Part shown: positions 47,941-61,119 of the stretch, piece by piece
How the letters are laid out: each line of letters begins with the position of its first letter
Position numbering within the stretch: position 1 is the stretch's first letter
Assembly: GCA_037903475.1 (NCBI GenBank)
Contig: JBAJFG010000301.1
Span: 744,001-808,000, forward strand
DNA from: Ancylostoma caninum
Taxonomy: Eukaryota; Nematoda; Chromadorea; Rhabditida; Ancylostomatidae
Length of the DNA stretch: 64,000 nucleotides
Reading direction: 5' to 3'
Translations under genes and position numbers: made by a program
The notes under the pieces: generated by a model
The model's input: only the letters and a program-made list of their open reading frames with translations
Told to the model about the DNA's origin: nothing
Database searches by the model: none

Positions 47941-50120
47941 TTCTTGCTTACTTTTCTCAAGAAAAATTATTGGAAAATGTGGACGAGTGAGAAATCAATA
48001 ACAGCAATAGTGCTTTCCATCGAGAATCTTTTTTCTTTGCCAGGGAGCGTCAAAATCGAACTTTCACAGTTGAAATGGATCTACAGTGCCCTCTACAATC
48101 ACATTTCATACCAATAAAAGGCTCATGGTTTTGTGAAATTTCCTCCGATGATGCATCGTGGAACATATTTATTCGTTGCAGATGCACTTTTAGGTTTGGC
48201 AGATATGAGCAGACTACCATGCCTTGCGACTGCCTTCTTATTTTTACTTGCTTGAATTTTGTTCTAGCCCCTAGGCAGATGTGTATATGTTTAATGTCAT
48301 ACGATGAAGCAGTTGCATGTGCGTGATTCCACAGATCGCACAACAACGTATATCGTCAGAGTTTTTTCTCTTTACAAAGGTACATAGGGTTTTGTATGAA
48401 CAGCTTTAATAGCAGCCCATTAATGAGTTTTCCACTCACTGTTATCCTGAAATGATCCTGTACGACAAATGTTCCGGTTTTAGTTCCACGGCAGTCATCC
48501 ACTTTCACTTTTTTTGAACCACTCTGCAACACCACTACAGCACATAAACAATTTAGACAATTTTGAGATCTCTTTCCCTATATGCATGTCCGGGTATTCC
48601 CGGGACATTTATTGTTTCGTTTAATTGCAGAGTTCTTTTTGCTGAGGTGACATGTTGGGAGAGGACCGTAATATGCAGTAAAGTGGTCTATTTACAATAT
48701 TTTCATGCCAGTTCATTTCAGGATCACGAGAGAGGAAGAACTGTACGGATATCTTCCTTTTCACAACACTACTTTCAATTAACTCACCCAACAGCTCATC
48801 TAATCATTAGTTGGCTCTGGCAAGTGTGTGCAAGAACAGTTTTAGACGCAACAACTCTTAGAGTTCTAAAAACAACGCAACTTTTTAAGAATGATCCGGA
48901 AATCCTAGCAATTTAAAACTTTCCTAGATTAGAAGCATCTGATCTGTGATGCGCACAGATTTCTAGAAATTAGCGCAAAATTTTCAATTCATTGTACAGA
49001 GCTTGTTGGTGCAGAGCCAGTCCCTTCAGTGTGAAGGTTTAACTCCCTCAAAGTTCTAGAATGAAGAAGAATTCTCTCGTAAAAGATCTAATGAATTAGT
49101 TCTTTTTGCTGCACCATCCGCCGTTTTCGGGAAGTGAACGGCTGCCCCGAGAATCCAGCGTAACAGTCCTAGTTTCTTGACGACGAGAACTGCAACAGTG
49201 TTTCTTCATCGTCTACCTTGTTCACTCGGAATCGATTCTGACCGCCTGATGGTGTACACAACTTACGTTTTCTTCCGATAGATACCTTTCCAGCGGTAAA
49301 TTTAGGTATTTATATATGTGTATCATGTTCTCACATTTGATCATCTTTTATCTAATTATGCATCAGGGTTAAGAGTTGTAATGCAACAAGTCAAGGACGG
49401 GTAGAAGTGGGTTAACGGATTAACTATTTTCGAAATTCTTGTGAAGCAACCTCTGACCTGTCTCCACAACTGGTGCAAGAACAGTTCGTGATTCATGAAA
49501 ATTGAGGTCCGAATTTTGTGAGCCTTGCATCCTGTACTTAGGATTAGCCTACTTGTTGAACCTCTATACCTTTGAAGGTTCCTCCATGTTTAAAATGACC
49601 AAGTTCCTCTGAATGGTCGCTTGCCTATGAAGATATGTATGACTCACATTTCGAAAATAAAGGCAGTACTTTACACATATCCTCGAAATTTGTTCTGTGG
49701 TGCCTTCGAAAACGCTTTTTTGGCGAGACTGGACTATCAACTCGGATAACAGAACTGAAAGGAAAAGGCAACTGCTGAACTTTTTGGGTCCATGATTATG
49801 ATGGAGCACGTAGTTTCTCTGAGAAAGTGCAGTACTGCTGGTTGGTCGAGGAAAGTCGTTGGTTTTCTTCCTGGGAACACTTGCTTTGCCATAGGCCTGT
49901 TTTTTGTTTATTCCAATGCGTGTCGTTGTTGTCTATGGTTTACATTATTCTCGCGTCCGATGAGCAAAGTGGTTCTTTTCCTATAAAAGCCTCTTTTGAA
50001 TGCTCTTTTCCATGTTAAATCCTCCTTTTTGACAGGTATCCTGCTTTTTTGCCGGTATACGCAATGTTTTCGCACGAATGCTTTCACACGTTTATTGATG
50101 TTACGTATAGTTTATAGCAA
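47941..50120. other. No firm gene
   Basis: A minus-strand junction near 49175-49300 could join IGRKR to QNRFRVNKVDDEETLLQF and a stop, but the upstream acceptor is poor. Other frames show nothing. Confidence 0.3.
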
Positions 50121-52531
50121 ATGCGGCTACCCGATCTATTGTCCGCGGTGACGTTGAATGTTGTGCTGGCGTTGTTCTCCATGGTTATGGCTATCGTTGC
50201 TCTTGGGCTTCTTGCCTTCGTGCTTGCCAAGGTGAGCTATTGAACACATCGTGGAGCCATGTATCGGCTTGAAAAAGCTATTTTATTGTGGTAATTTTGT
50301 GAACTGAAATTTGAGCGCGTGTACAATGGCAAAAATAAACGTGCGAATGTGTAGCAACCTGTGGCCGGTATTGCTCCGGAAAAGTATTGGGGTTCGTATA
50401 CTCCCCATCCCTTCCCACTCATTCAGAACGAGCGACTTTTTGAAAAAAAAATGTGATTTATTATGTTTTGCAATTTCTAGTATTACTTCTCATCTCTGGC
50501 TAGGACGAGTAGCTTGCAGCTAATCTACTCATTTTTCCTCGGAAAACTCGTCCACTTCAGAAATATAGGTAGGCCCCAACCTTCCCAGTAAGGTTCATGA
50601 ACGGAAAATCACTCTGATAAACTGGCATTAGCACATTACAGAAGACACCGGGTTCATAAGAAGCTATGGCAAAGAAAGAACGCTTTTCTTTATGAAGAGC
50701 TGTGGGGCGATACCTTTCTTGAACTTGCGCAAAATAATTGAATCGGGGTCACCCCAATTTTAGTCGTTCAGGAAGAATGCACACCCACGTGAAAATGTGC
50801 CAGGAAACTCCAGGCAAAAAGGGAATACCAACAACACACTCTAGAATTCAGCTGGTCTGACGCACCGCGCAAGTGGCGCGGCACGGCAGTCCATCGAAAG
50901 GGTACGATCTCCCTGCATTTGGATGTACGAGAATATGCACAAATTTGGTTTCCCTCCGTCAATGTCTATGTTAAAATGCAAATCCTATTTTACAACTTTT
51001 CTGACTGTCGCTGTTTCACAATAAATAAGGCGAGAGTTTGTTCGTCGATTACATACAGGTAATAAGTTTAGTGCTTTGAAAAGGGAGATCAGTCTTTTTC
51101 GGTAGCACATTCAAAAGCGGAAAGACAGAAAAAAGGGCAATGAATGAAATAAGACAGTAAATAATAACAATGAGAAAAAATAACACAAACACCACAGAAA
51201 GTGTCTCGCTGTATCGTAGGGCCTTCTTTTCAGCTGAAAAGGAATTTTTCGCATCCGAGTAACTGTTCCGCTACCTTCATGCTTGCTAAGATCCAATTTT
51301 TTTTCAGGACAGTCTCCAGAAAGACACCCTTCCCACAGTACGAGACAAAATCAAGCGACACGAAAGCGTAGTAGTGGATTTCAGAAACCCCAGCAGTGTG
51401 TTTGGTATTTCTTTTCGCTAATCCTTCTTCTTTATCCTCATGTCTGTATTCTAGCAGTCCCAGACCACTTCCTTCAACTAAACACGTTGATGTTCCAGAA
51501 GAAGCCAAGAAATAACCTTGTAGGTGCTTCTAGAGAGTAGTAAACATTTTTTGAACATGGTCGGTCACTATAGTAAATCATGCTCTTATTCTGCAGATCA
51601 CAGAAATGCCAGCAGTGCCATTGTCAGGAATGCACATGATGTCCTCCACGGATGGAAATCGAAATGTTGATGGGGAACTTACCCCCATTCCGGTCAGTTT
51701 GGTTTGTTTTCTTGACATAGTGATAGGCAAAGATCTGTTCTTTAGGCGGAGGCTGAAGATGTTGTTTCGAACAAAGTCAGTTCAGTGTTGCGGGCACAGA
51801 GGTCAGCTTCAAAGGAACAACAAACAACAACGTGAGAATAATTTTGATATTCAAATGCACAAGCATTCTCTAGAAAAGCGAATAATAAGAACCAAACAGA
51901 AAAAAAGCGCATGAAAAAGAGTCAGAGGAGAAACCAGAACCAATGATTTGAAGGGATAACAAGCAGCAAACTACGAGTACTGTTTGATCCATCTCTAGTT
52001 TTTTAATCCGATTTTTGATTTATTCCTGTAGCCTCGAGCAGAAGGGCTATAATTAAAGTAGTTAGCTAAAGCAGTACTCTGGGAGTAGTATTCCAGAGAC
52101 AAGTGTGAAAGGTTAGGCCCTTTCTGGATGTCGTCATTATGTGGGAAGGAGTCTTTGTTTGTGCATGACTTTCATTGCTTGCTAACAAACATTCCTCAAA
52201 AAAAAATCAAGAACTGCAAAGCAATGTACTAAGAGTGGAAGCCATTTAGGCACTCACCATCCTCGTTTGTGACTGACTCTGGCATATCAGACGAGGATTA
52301 CTCTTCAGACACTACTGAGACACATGAAGATACGTCGAAAACGTCGACTGAGGTAAACTGGCCTTCACTGAGGCAATGGCTTAGAATTGGCTTTACTGGA
52401 TAATACGTCCCCTGTTCCAGAATCCATCCCGGGAAGGATCAGGTTGGATTGAGGAGAAAAGTACAATCGAACCTCTAGCTCAGAAGATAATAGTGGATCT
52501 CGAATGTGGATCAGAATTTTCTCTCTGCTAA
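50121..52531 (+). CDS. Unrecognised single-pass membrane protein, seven exons
   Basis: Exons 50121-50231, 51308-51395, 51455-51519, 51597-51692, 51746-51831, 52250-52352, 52421-52531 encode 219 residues; all six junctions have GT-AG sites and matching phases (0,1,0,0,2,0). Exon 1 starts MRLPDLLSAVTLNVVLALFS and continues hydrophobic to about residue 36, giving one membrane anchor or uncleaved signal. The rest is hydrophilic: RDKIKRHESVVVDFRNPS, a Met/Ser/Pro stretch (EMPAVPLSGMHMM), AEAEDVVSNKVSSVLRAQRS, then an acidic Ser/Thr region (SGISDEDYSSDTTETHED) and a C-terminus ending in DLECGSEFSLC. No known domain is recognised. The start was chosen as the first ATG before the hydrophobic segment; additional exons in the 1076-nt first intron cannot be excluded. 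It converges with the receptor gene downstream. Confidence 0.7.
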
Positions 52532-53347
52532 CATTATTAAACAACGATGCAGGTCTCTTTGGATGGAACCTTCCATCCATTACTGATTCAAGTGAAATTT
52601 TCGCATTGTTTTACGTCTAAAATCTGACGATTTTCTCTGAAATTAGCTCTCTTCTGCTTGCCGGTCATGCTCCTAATTTAATAGATGTAACATGCCATTC
52701 ATTAACAGTAGCATGCATCACTTCTTTTCATGTAAATTCGTCCGTCTTTCGTGCGATTAGTGCACCGTCTAACCCAGATACATTCCAATCGCTCAGTTGA
52801 TAGGTCAACAAAACGTCTGCCTACTTGTCGTTTTCAATCTCATAGTTGTTATTTATATGTAATTTGTGTTTGCAGTCATGTATATGTGTTTAATAATTCG
52901 TTGAGGGATTGTTTACTATTGTTTAATGTATTGCCAGCAATGAGGAAACCGGAATAATATGATTCTGTTGTGTATATCAATGAATGCTGTAAATGCTAGA
53001 AGCACAGTGTAAGTTGGAATCATGGGGATTATGCTGCGCTTGATACTTCGCTATAGGACAGTTCAACAGTCTCTTTCGGAACTTCCTACATATGCTGCAG
53101 CAACTCTCCATATCAAGAAAGTGCAATTCACATCGCAATCCGAAGCTATCAATCGATTCCATCAATAGCTAAGCTTTGGCTATCTGGGCATGCATCGGTC
53201 CAATAATCTTATGTATTGACCTCATTTTTGCTTGATTTATTATATGTAGTAGCTGCTATGTGTTTATCACTATCAGCAACCATTTGCATATGTGTGATAT
53301 GACTAAAGTAATTGCAGTGGCTATTGTTTGATCAATAATCTTCACAA
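52532..53347. other. No gene seen
   Basis: 3' flank of the seven-exon gene, AT-rich; an AATAAT at 52953-52958 is not a clear polyadenylation signal. No exon supported. Confidence 0.4.
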
Positions 53348-53351
53348 TTAA

Positions 53352-53654
53352 AGGCAGTGTCTCAGCTCATGGGCCACATTCGAGATTCCCTGGCTTTTCA
53401 ACGCGGAAATGTTTGTTTGTTTGATAATAGCTGCTGCTGAGAAGTTCATTTTAATGCGCAATCTCAGCTTTTCAGCTCCGCTTTTGCTAGCTTTCTTGCG
53501 AGGAAACTCGTCCGCTCCTGTATCTAATTTTGCCTTAAAAGTAGGGGTTTTTGAGGATATTTTCAGACATCAAATACATCATTGGAATCAGCGCCTCGAG
53601 CTGCACCTGAATCTGTGGATATCTCGATACCCATTATGAGGTGAGACACTGCCT
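53352..53654. mobile_element. MITE with TTAA target site
   Basis: A 303-bp element between TTAA sites (53348-53351, 53655-53658) with inverted ends AGGCAGTGTCTCA(G/C)CTCAT, about 20 bp. TTAA duplication points to piggyBac-type mobilisation, like the PALTTAA elements of Caenorhabditis. An open frame at 53409-53639 lies wholly inside and is not a gene. Confidence 0.8.
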
Positions 53655-53658
53655 TTAA

Positions 53659-54303
53659 GCCATGTATGGAAATCATTAAGAAAATAATCGGAAATTTCAA
53701 GAAAGTTGTCATATAATCCATGGAAAACCTTCACTACTACGCTCTTGATTCAAGCCGAAGATGAAATTGGAGAATAGATCATTGGGTAATCACATTCTTT
53801 GGCAAGCACCGTTGCACTCTACTGATGATCAGGGTCAAGTGTATTATCATAAATTGTCGGAACTGGGTCGTGTGCGCTAGGAAGTAATCGTAAAAAGGGC
53901 GGGGGACCGTTGTGGTGGTAATAGCGGAGAGGGGGTGGGGAGGTGGCATTTTAAATTCGACGCCACATTAGCTGGTATTCCAATTAAATAGTAATAGTCG
54001 AAATTTATTTTAGTGTGAAATAGCACTTGAAACATCCCTGTTAAATTATTGAGTGATAATTGCTTTTGTCTATTTTCTACATCGTCTATGTTAGGAACGG
54101 TGTTTATGTTCCATTTATTCATAGATAATCAGAGTGAAGAAAAAACACAGCAAGAACGATATGCATCAGCACGATATGAGACATGTGAATGCAAATGGAC
54201 CTAACAGTACTGCTCGGTGTTGTCCACGCAGTTGCTCAGCATTTGCAAAAGCATCTTTAGTAAATGGAAAACTGACGACGTTATGATAGAATTTGCCAAA
54301 GCT
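53659..54303. other. 3' flank of the receptor gene
   Basis: No exon found between the TTAA MITE and the receptor stop codon (54304-54306, minus strand). Confidence 0.4.
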
Positions 54304-57300
54304 TCACGGTGAAAAACCTGCAATATTTTGTTCAGCAGCCGCAGCTTGTTTGAGATTTTGAATTACAGCAGCTTGGTCAACGTATTCGAAAACGTTGGGA
54401 GCAGAAAAAAGAACTCCCATGGTCCCACCAGTGGTAGCTGAAATGAATTATGAATTTTCTTCTTCGTTCATTCCCACACATTTGCCAATGTAAGAAAAAA
54501 ATCCAGAAATCATCTTAGTAATTTCATATTTGCTAACCTGCGAAGAATACGTACAGCAATAATCTGTCAAGTACCATGGATACATATTTCCACTCGTCAC
54601 ACTGCTGAAACATCCAATTCTCGACAGTATCAAACAGATTACAGGCAAAGAGAGCGCTTGTGAAGAATGAGCGGAAATGCCAGACATATGATACTAGAAA
54701 AGTTATTGTCTTAGCACGTACCCTTTTGTAGTCGTTATCCCTCGTGAGATGACGGGTGATGTATTCGATAGCTTCTATTGCCTGAGTTGCTTCATTTGAT
54801 AAACCTGGATCCACTTCTTGGCTACGACGGGCATCCAACACCTTAGGATTCCTTGTGGTTAGAAGTATAAGTTAACCAAGATCCATTTCGTATTATTTCT
54901 CTTCGTAGTATTTTGTAGTGTTATTGTATTTTCATACACACTCCGCCAAAATTAGTATGATACTTTCATAAATTTTGAAAAATTGTTGCGAGACTGGGAA
55001 TTCAGCCAAGAAGGGGTATTCACTCAATGTAAAGGGGTATTCACTTCACTGTGCGCCATGTATGATTACTTTTTTTGGAGCCACGACAGTGGAGACAAAG
55101 ATATCCTTCAAGTTCCTTGTTTTGAATGAAAAGGAAAATTCAAACAAACAGTTCGGAAGATCCGTTCTTGTAGTACTACAAGAGGATCATCTATTAGTTT
55201 GTTGCATAGGTTGCCGCTGTTTTGAAATTTTTGATAAGAAAAGGTTTGTAGCAAGAGCTCGACTCCGCTGGTCCAGAAATCTGTGGACTACGAGGTAGAA
55301 AACTGAGTCGAGCAGTGCTGGAGGTCACTGACTTTGACAAATCGGTTCTCGCTAAGTAGACAATCACGTGATTTTATAACCGGCGCTCTGTTGGAGCCAG
55401 ATTTGCGCTACACAATGAGCACTTTAAAAGGCCTCTGCAACTCTTCGCCTTTCCAGAGAGTTCGAGCAACAAAATTAATGCGCCCTCCGTGGTACGGCAA
55501 AATGGTGTGATTTCCACAGAGCGCTTGGAACTCGACCTAAAATTCTATCGATTTGTGTCCTCGAATGGCTGAGGTTCCCAGTCACAGTAGGAAAAATCCC
55601 ACTTCAATTCGCTTCACATTCAGAAAGAAAAACGGCACAATTAAAATTTTGGGATACCAAGTTTGGTGCCTGAAATTGAGACTGCTCAGAAATAAAATGG
55701 AATGGAAAAGCACCAGGAGAATAGGAATGGTCCTAAGATTACTACACTTAAATTTGGTTAGCCTCATACCGTTCTGGTCCACTTATTATCCGTGCAAGTG
55801 CTGTCACCAAATTTGCATTCCTGAAGGGTTCATTCCGAAGTTAATAACATTTTCAAAACAGGAAACAAAAATATGATTCACACTCCAGAATGTTCGCGAG
55901 ACCAAGCTCTTCAGAAGGGTATGTAGAAGTGAGTAAAACCTAATCGGGAATCATTTATTAAAAGCGTTCAAAAATCGCTATGCGAAAACAGCGGAAACTT
56001 ATGTAACAACCTAATATGTGTTATACGCCAACCAAGTTTTCCTTGCTCGTGGTAGATCAAAGATTTTGATTAGTTTCAGCAAGTTTTTCAACAATGTATC
56101 GAAATACATACACAAGTAGCCTGGTCATTGCTCACCTCTTCACTTTCTCGTTTTCTCGACAACGGTGACATCTCGTCCTAAAACAATCTCAACGCAAATT
56201 GAAATTTGTAGTTGAAGGAGAGCATTTCTACCTCCACGTCTCCTGATCCATTTGATGGAACTGATTTAACAGCTTGGTGTTTTATAGCATTAACCACACC
56301 GCGTATGCTTCTACGCTCTCTCTTTGCCTCTCGAGCTCGTCTAAGCTCCTGTTCAGTGGATTCAGGACGGCGCATGATTAAAAGCATTGGCAGGTGCTAA
56401 AAATTCACCGTGTATCATGAAAAGAACAATGATATTTAGAGCCGTATAGATACCTTCAGAAACAGTGTCCTCACCCAGTTCGGCATTGTATGTGTAGCAG
56501 GACCTCGGAAGTAAACATTTATGATAACCACGGTTACCTTAGTAGAAAATTTCAGATCAGTAAGGACGATGCTCGTAAAGGAACGCCAGTGTGAGGTACA
56601 AACATACCATTATTGTAATCATGTTCATTACAAAGGTCATCAGAAGGTACTTCGCCATGAGAGGGATCGTGGAAGAAGTTGGTGGAAGTATCTGCACAAA
56701 CAGATCAAAGGAGTTACGTTTAAAAAGCTTTTTTTTAGCTTAAACCGAATCAAAAGTTACACTCTATTCGACATTCTAAAACTGAAATTGCTGAAGGGAT
56801 TATTCGACATCGTTCTAGTGAATATTTCGAGCGTAAATCCAATTCGTTTTGAAAGATTTCGAAAAAAAAGAAAAAAAAAGCGTGTGTGCACCTTCAGAAA
56901 ATGGACAAGGAATATGTATCATTAGCAGCAAAAATAAACGAGCTGACATTTGAAGTAATGCTGGATGAATTTCATAGCCCTCATGCCTATACAGAGGGAA
57001 AATTTAGACTTCATCAATTTGTTGAGGTGTATTAGGCTTTAAAATATTATCAAACATGAAAAATCGAATGAATTTATTAGGATCAACTTAAATTTTTAGA
57101 ATGTTGAAAACTGACATAGCCTATTCTAGTGGCTAATTGTGTGTAAATTCGGCGGGTGTCAACAAGTGATAGGATAAGTGACAAATAAGAGCGAGGATGG
57201 ATACTCGTGGTGAGATCTCTCACTAATAGACCGTATTCTGTGAGCCATTGCGAACACTACAAAATGCAGTTTTCGTGCTCTGTAGATGTTCTTTTTAGAA

Positions 57301-59956
57301 AAGTAACTTGCGCAATGGAGAGGTGTTGGCACAACATGAGCGCCTAAACCTTCGAAAAAATTTCAGCGCCTATACTCTACCTCGAACGAAGTTACGAAAG
57401 GAAAACAAAGAAATGAATTTCTTCTGGCGCTACTGTAACACCTGTATGGACTGTATGGACGGCCACGGAGATGTGCTTAACTTCAGGTATATTCTCCAGC
57501 CAGATTTTGAAAAATATGAGGAATAAGAGGCACCTTTGAAACCAGGAGGAGAAAGACCACTAAGGCAAGCAGTATGCTTATAGCTAAGGTGATCTTCTCG
57601 GACGCTTCACAAGGTAAATAGAATACCATCATGGATAGGAAGGCCATCAGAACTGTAGGCATGATTAAAATGACTGTATAGAACAAAGTCTTCCTGAAAT
57701 AAAAAAAGTATGAATAAATCCACCATTTTTTGCAACTGTTTAAAATCGGAGAGGATTACTGCTACTACAGCTCAAAACTACAATTCACTTAGCAGCTGTA
57801 GAAAAAGTTCTGACGGTGTTGCTCTAAGTGTTTCGGGACGTCATAGCTGGAAAGTAATCTTCTCAACCAAAATAAGAAGCACTAGCATTTCCATGATCTT
57901 CTCAGTGTGGAGCAATGTTTTATTAAAAGTGTTATACAGAAGGTGAAGCCCTATGGAACTGATAAGTAGATATTTAGTTGTTGGCCTTATACTCAAAAGC
58001 TTGACCTCCACCTTTCCAGGCAGGAAGCGGTAACAGTCGATGATTGCTTCATATCAGCTTGGAAGTAACTCCTTGTGGATAATTTGTTGATTTTTCAAAG
58101 GAGTAGCTATGGTTTGATCATTTTTTGGAATGGTTCGAATCCTAAGACTAGCTCAGCGTCTTCTCATATATTCCCAATTTTCCACCAAGATCTCTCCAAG
58201 AAATGGATAGATTGAGTATCTGTTGGCCAGAAATCTGTAATAAGACGGATAGTAGTGGCCTGTTTGTATTAGTATGATATAATAATATAATAAAATAGAT
58301 AAATATATAAATAAATATGATAAAATAATAGTATGGTCGCATCAAGTTGGTTTCATGCTAAAAGAAATTGCTGCTTAAAACTACAACTATGTTCCAAAAT
58401 TATTAATTCTGCGCGATGTGGTCAAATTATAAGTTGCTCTAACCATTTTAACACATTACCTTCTAATTCGAATTTGATAAGATATTTTAGATCTATCTTC
58501 AATAAGTAAACCAGGCACTTCCATCACATCCCATATACCACTGAAGGAGTAATCGTTCAACTCAACCTGCAAATAATAGCCTCCTAACGGTAAACAACAA
58601 GATCAACGAATCATGCTTTTTCCTAACTGTAATATGTGAAGAAAACGAGCAGTGAAGCATGAAAGCGACATAATGCTCTTCAGCGTACCTGGCGTTTACC
58701 CATGTGATAGGAAATTTGTACCTCTTCTTTCTTGAACGTCCATGATCCAAAAGTAAGAGAACAAACTTGCTCTGAAACCCAATTCATGAACATGTCATTC
58801 TTTGAGCAGCAGTGGGTGCTTTCTTGACCGACCATCGAATGGAAAATATTCAACATCGATGATGCAACTCGATTTGTACACGGCAGGTGGCACCCACAAC
58901 ATTTCTCCAGTGTGTTCGACCACGACATTTGAATAAAATGAAACGAGGTAGTTGCCATCAGCACTAAAAACAACTCGGTGTATAATCAAATGTATTCTGA
59001 TGTTCTCTCATCTACATAGATCTCTTATTTCCTCTCATAATTTTTAATTTCTTCATCTATTTCTCTACTGCATTTAAATAAAATCTAATATGAAGCAACC
59101 ATGGAATTTTCTGTGTAAAAATCTTCACTAACTTGTTGAACAGCACGATGTCAGGTAGCCAAACCTTATCTGGTGGAACTCGAATTGTTTCTGGAATAAA
59201 AGTTTGTGGTCGGTACTGTATTTTAAATAAGTTAAGTATGTGCCAAACCAACCAATGCTTCCGTACGTTCGAGGATCCCAGCGCATTTGATAGTCCTTCC
59301 ATCGCTGCAAGTACTACCCATCGGACTCACTAACAAAAAATCGAAATGAGCGAAACCTTTTACAACCCAATCGGAACAAACAGTTACGAGTGCAATTATC
59401 ATGTTCGGGAAGCGGTTTCTAATCCAGAGAATTTTCCCTGGAGGACTTCCACATACTTGATAGTAAAGAGCTACTGTGCTTGAAAATTGCTGGAGAAATG
59501 ACGGTATCAACAACCTACCATTGTTGGCCAAACATTTGTGTGCATAATCTGGTTCTTTTCGTCGATATTTATGAGCAATACCAGAGCAAGACTGAAGGAT
59601 ACCTGAAAGGACAGATGCGTGGCCTGATAATTCTCAAGATAAAATGTTAGCAGCAGTAGCCAAAACTTTTGAATAATCAAATGGAATTTAGGGCGTTGTG
59701 CCCAATTCGAGCAGGAATTTTCAAAGATTCTGGTAAAAACACCTAGGTTCACTAGAAGACCTTTTTACGTTGATTTTCTTGAAGCAGCGCACAGAAAACA
59801 ACACATTATTAATCGAGAACATTATGAAATGCTTGGTAAGCAGAAGTAACCCAAGCATACCTCAATAGGAGGTGAGGTTGCATTTGGTACTGGTCTTATG
59901 AGCGAATTGTATCCATTGAAGAGATCAGCAACCAAGCGATCTTCATCAATTGATGA
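54304..59956 (-). CDS. Nicotinic acetylcholine receptor non-alpha subunit
   Basis: Ligand-gated cation channel subunit. Fourteen minus-strand exons: 59861-59956, 59519-59602, 59253-59304, 59133-59190, 58833-58963, 58689-58771, 58460-58566, 57534-57693, 56608-56691, 56454-56537, 56232-56396, 54722-54841, 54538-54604, 54304-54437; phases agree, about 474 residues. Seen in order: [54 protein letters not shown], the Cys-loop CIIDVEYFPFDEQVC, pre-M1 QIRIRR, M1, M2 (SEKITLAISILLALVVFLLL), M3 after ILPPTSSTIP, a short M3-M4 loop, M4 in DEWKYVSMVLDRLLLYVFF, and FSAPNVFEYVDQAAV near the end. No vicinal cysteine pair occurs before M1, so it is non-alpha. It resembles the nematode UNC-29/LEV-1/ACR-2/ACR-3 group; I cannot choose between them. 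The signal-peptide exon was not found. The acceptor of 56537 is AAG. Confidence 0.93.
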
Positions 59957-60708
59957 CTGTGAAGGCGGTACAAAAACTGGAACCAATTTAACTCAATCAC
60001 AAATTAGCAAGTAAAAAATACTGTTACATGCTTCTGCTTTCATAAATATTTTTCATCGATGTGAGCAGTTGTGGAAATATTACTTGAATGAAGAGTGTGG
60101 AAATATTTTTTGAACTTAACGTAGGTTTGATTTTCTTCCTCAATATCAGCTCTGCCATGGAAGGGCTGAGATGTCAATTAAATTCCCAGGGCTTTTATAC
60201 TTTGTTTGTTTTGACTCCATTTTCTAGTGTTTGGTTAGGAAGTGCATTTTTTTGCTTTGCCAACGAATTGTCATTGCTTTCCTGATTGAAAGAAAATCGC
60301 TGATGCTGAAAAGAAGTGGTGCTCCCAGCCACTCAGTTAAACTAACATAGGCTTAAAAAGCGAGAAATTGCAGCATATTCTGTTGGTTATCCGGATTTGC
60401 TGAGAACTTTCGCTAGCGCTTATTTTTGTAGGCTTGAACATCTTTTCTCCTTGCTCATATAATTCAAGATTACTATGCCGTAAAGTTTTTCATTATTATC
60501 GCCCACAGTGAGGTCATAGTAGAGAACTGGGAAAACAGAATAGGCGAGAAAAAAGCAACGGAATGAGAAAGTTCTCAGCTAGCAGGACGTGTCTACTAGC
60601 TATCGCACCATGGTCAGAATAGTCGAGTGAGCAGAGCTCCATGATAAATATTGGGGACCGCTTTGTCTGCGCTTGTAATAATTTGCAAAGTCCTACGATC
60701 AATACGTA
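59957..60708. other. Upstream flank of the receptor; signal exon not identified
   Basis: The first exon, with start codon and signal peptide, should lie on the minus strand here or further right. No candidate with a phase-0 donor was convincing. Confidence 0.4.
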
Positions 60709-60864
60709 TAGGAATCTCCAAACGTACGCAGACAAGAGTCGAGATCGCGGCGCGGCTCTCATCGGCAGAGACGCAGGCGCACACTATGCTGAGCTCCCGT
60801 GACTCTGCCTAAGAGAGCCGCGCCGCGGTCCTGACTCTTGAGTGCGTCCGTTTGAAGTTCTCTG
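60709..60864. mobile_element. MITE, diverged relative of the 11.3 kb copy
   Basis: Ends TAGGAATCTCCAAACG and complement, TA on both sides; GC-rich arms (GCGGCGCGGCTCTC / GAGAGCCGCGCCGC) around a short centre. Same architecture as 11344-11541 (CAGGAAGCTCCAAATG), shorter at 156 bp. A repeat copy at 60872-60925 abuts it. Confidence 0.7.
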
Positions 60865-61119
60865 TATTATACCAGCGCCCCATAGAGACGAAAGAAAGTG
60901 GGATGGGGCAACCAGTTGAGGCATGCACAAGTGCTTCACACTTGCGGAGCCCCCGAAAATTAGTAATAGAGCAGAAATAATCATTAACTGACAAGGGAAG
61001 GATACTTGATCAGTGTGACCACTCATAGCAAGGTGTAGATTGCCTCATGCAGCTTGCGACACTGATTTTGAATCCGTTTTCAAGATCAACCAAACTGCTC
61101 CCTCTGATGAGTTATGCCC

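Noticed and set aside
49175..49300. Minus-strand two-exon C-terminus (QNRFRVNKVDDEETLLQF)
   Set aside because: The donor and one acceptor fit in phase, but the upstream exon has no acceptable acceptor and no homology.
53409..53639. 76-residue frame with a hydrophobic start
   Set aside because: It lies entirely inside a TTAA-flanked MITE.
56521..56925. 134-residue plus-strand frame
   Set aside because: It is antisense to two receptor exons (56454-56537 and 56608-56691).
60514..60762. MRAAPRSRLLSAYVWRFLYV... as signal-peptide exon of the receptor
   Set aside because: The first part is the arm of a MITE (60709-60864) and there is no phase-0 donor leading to 59956.
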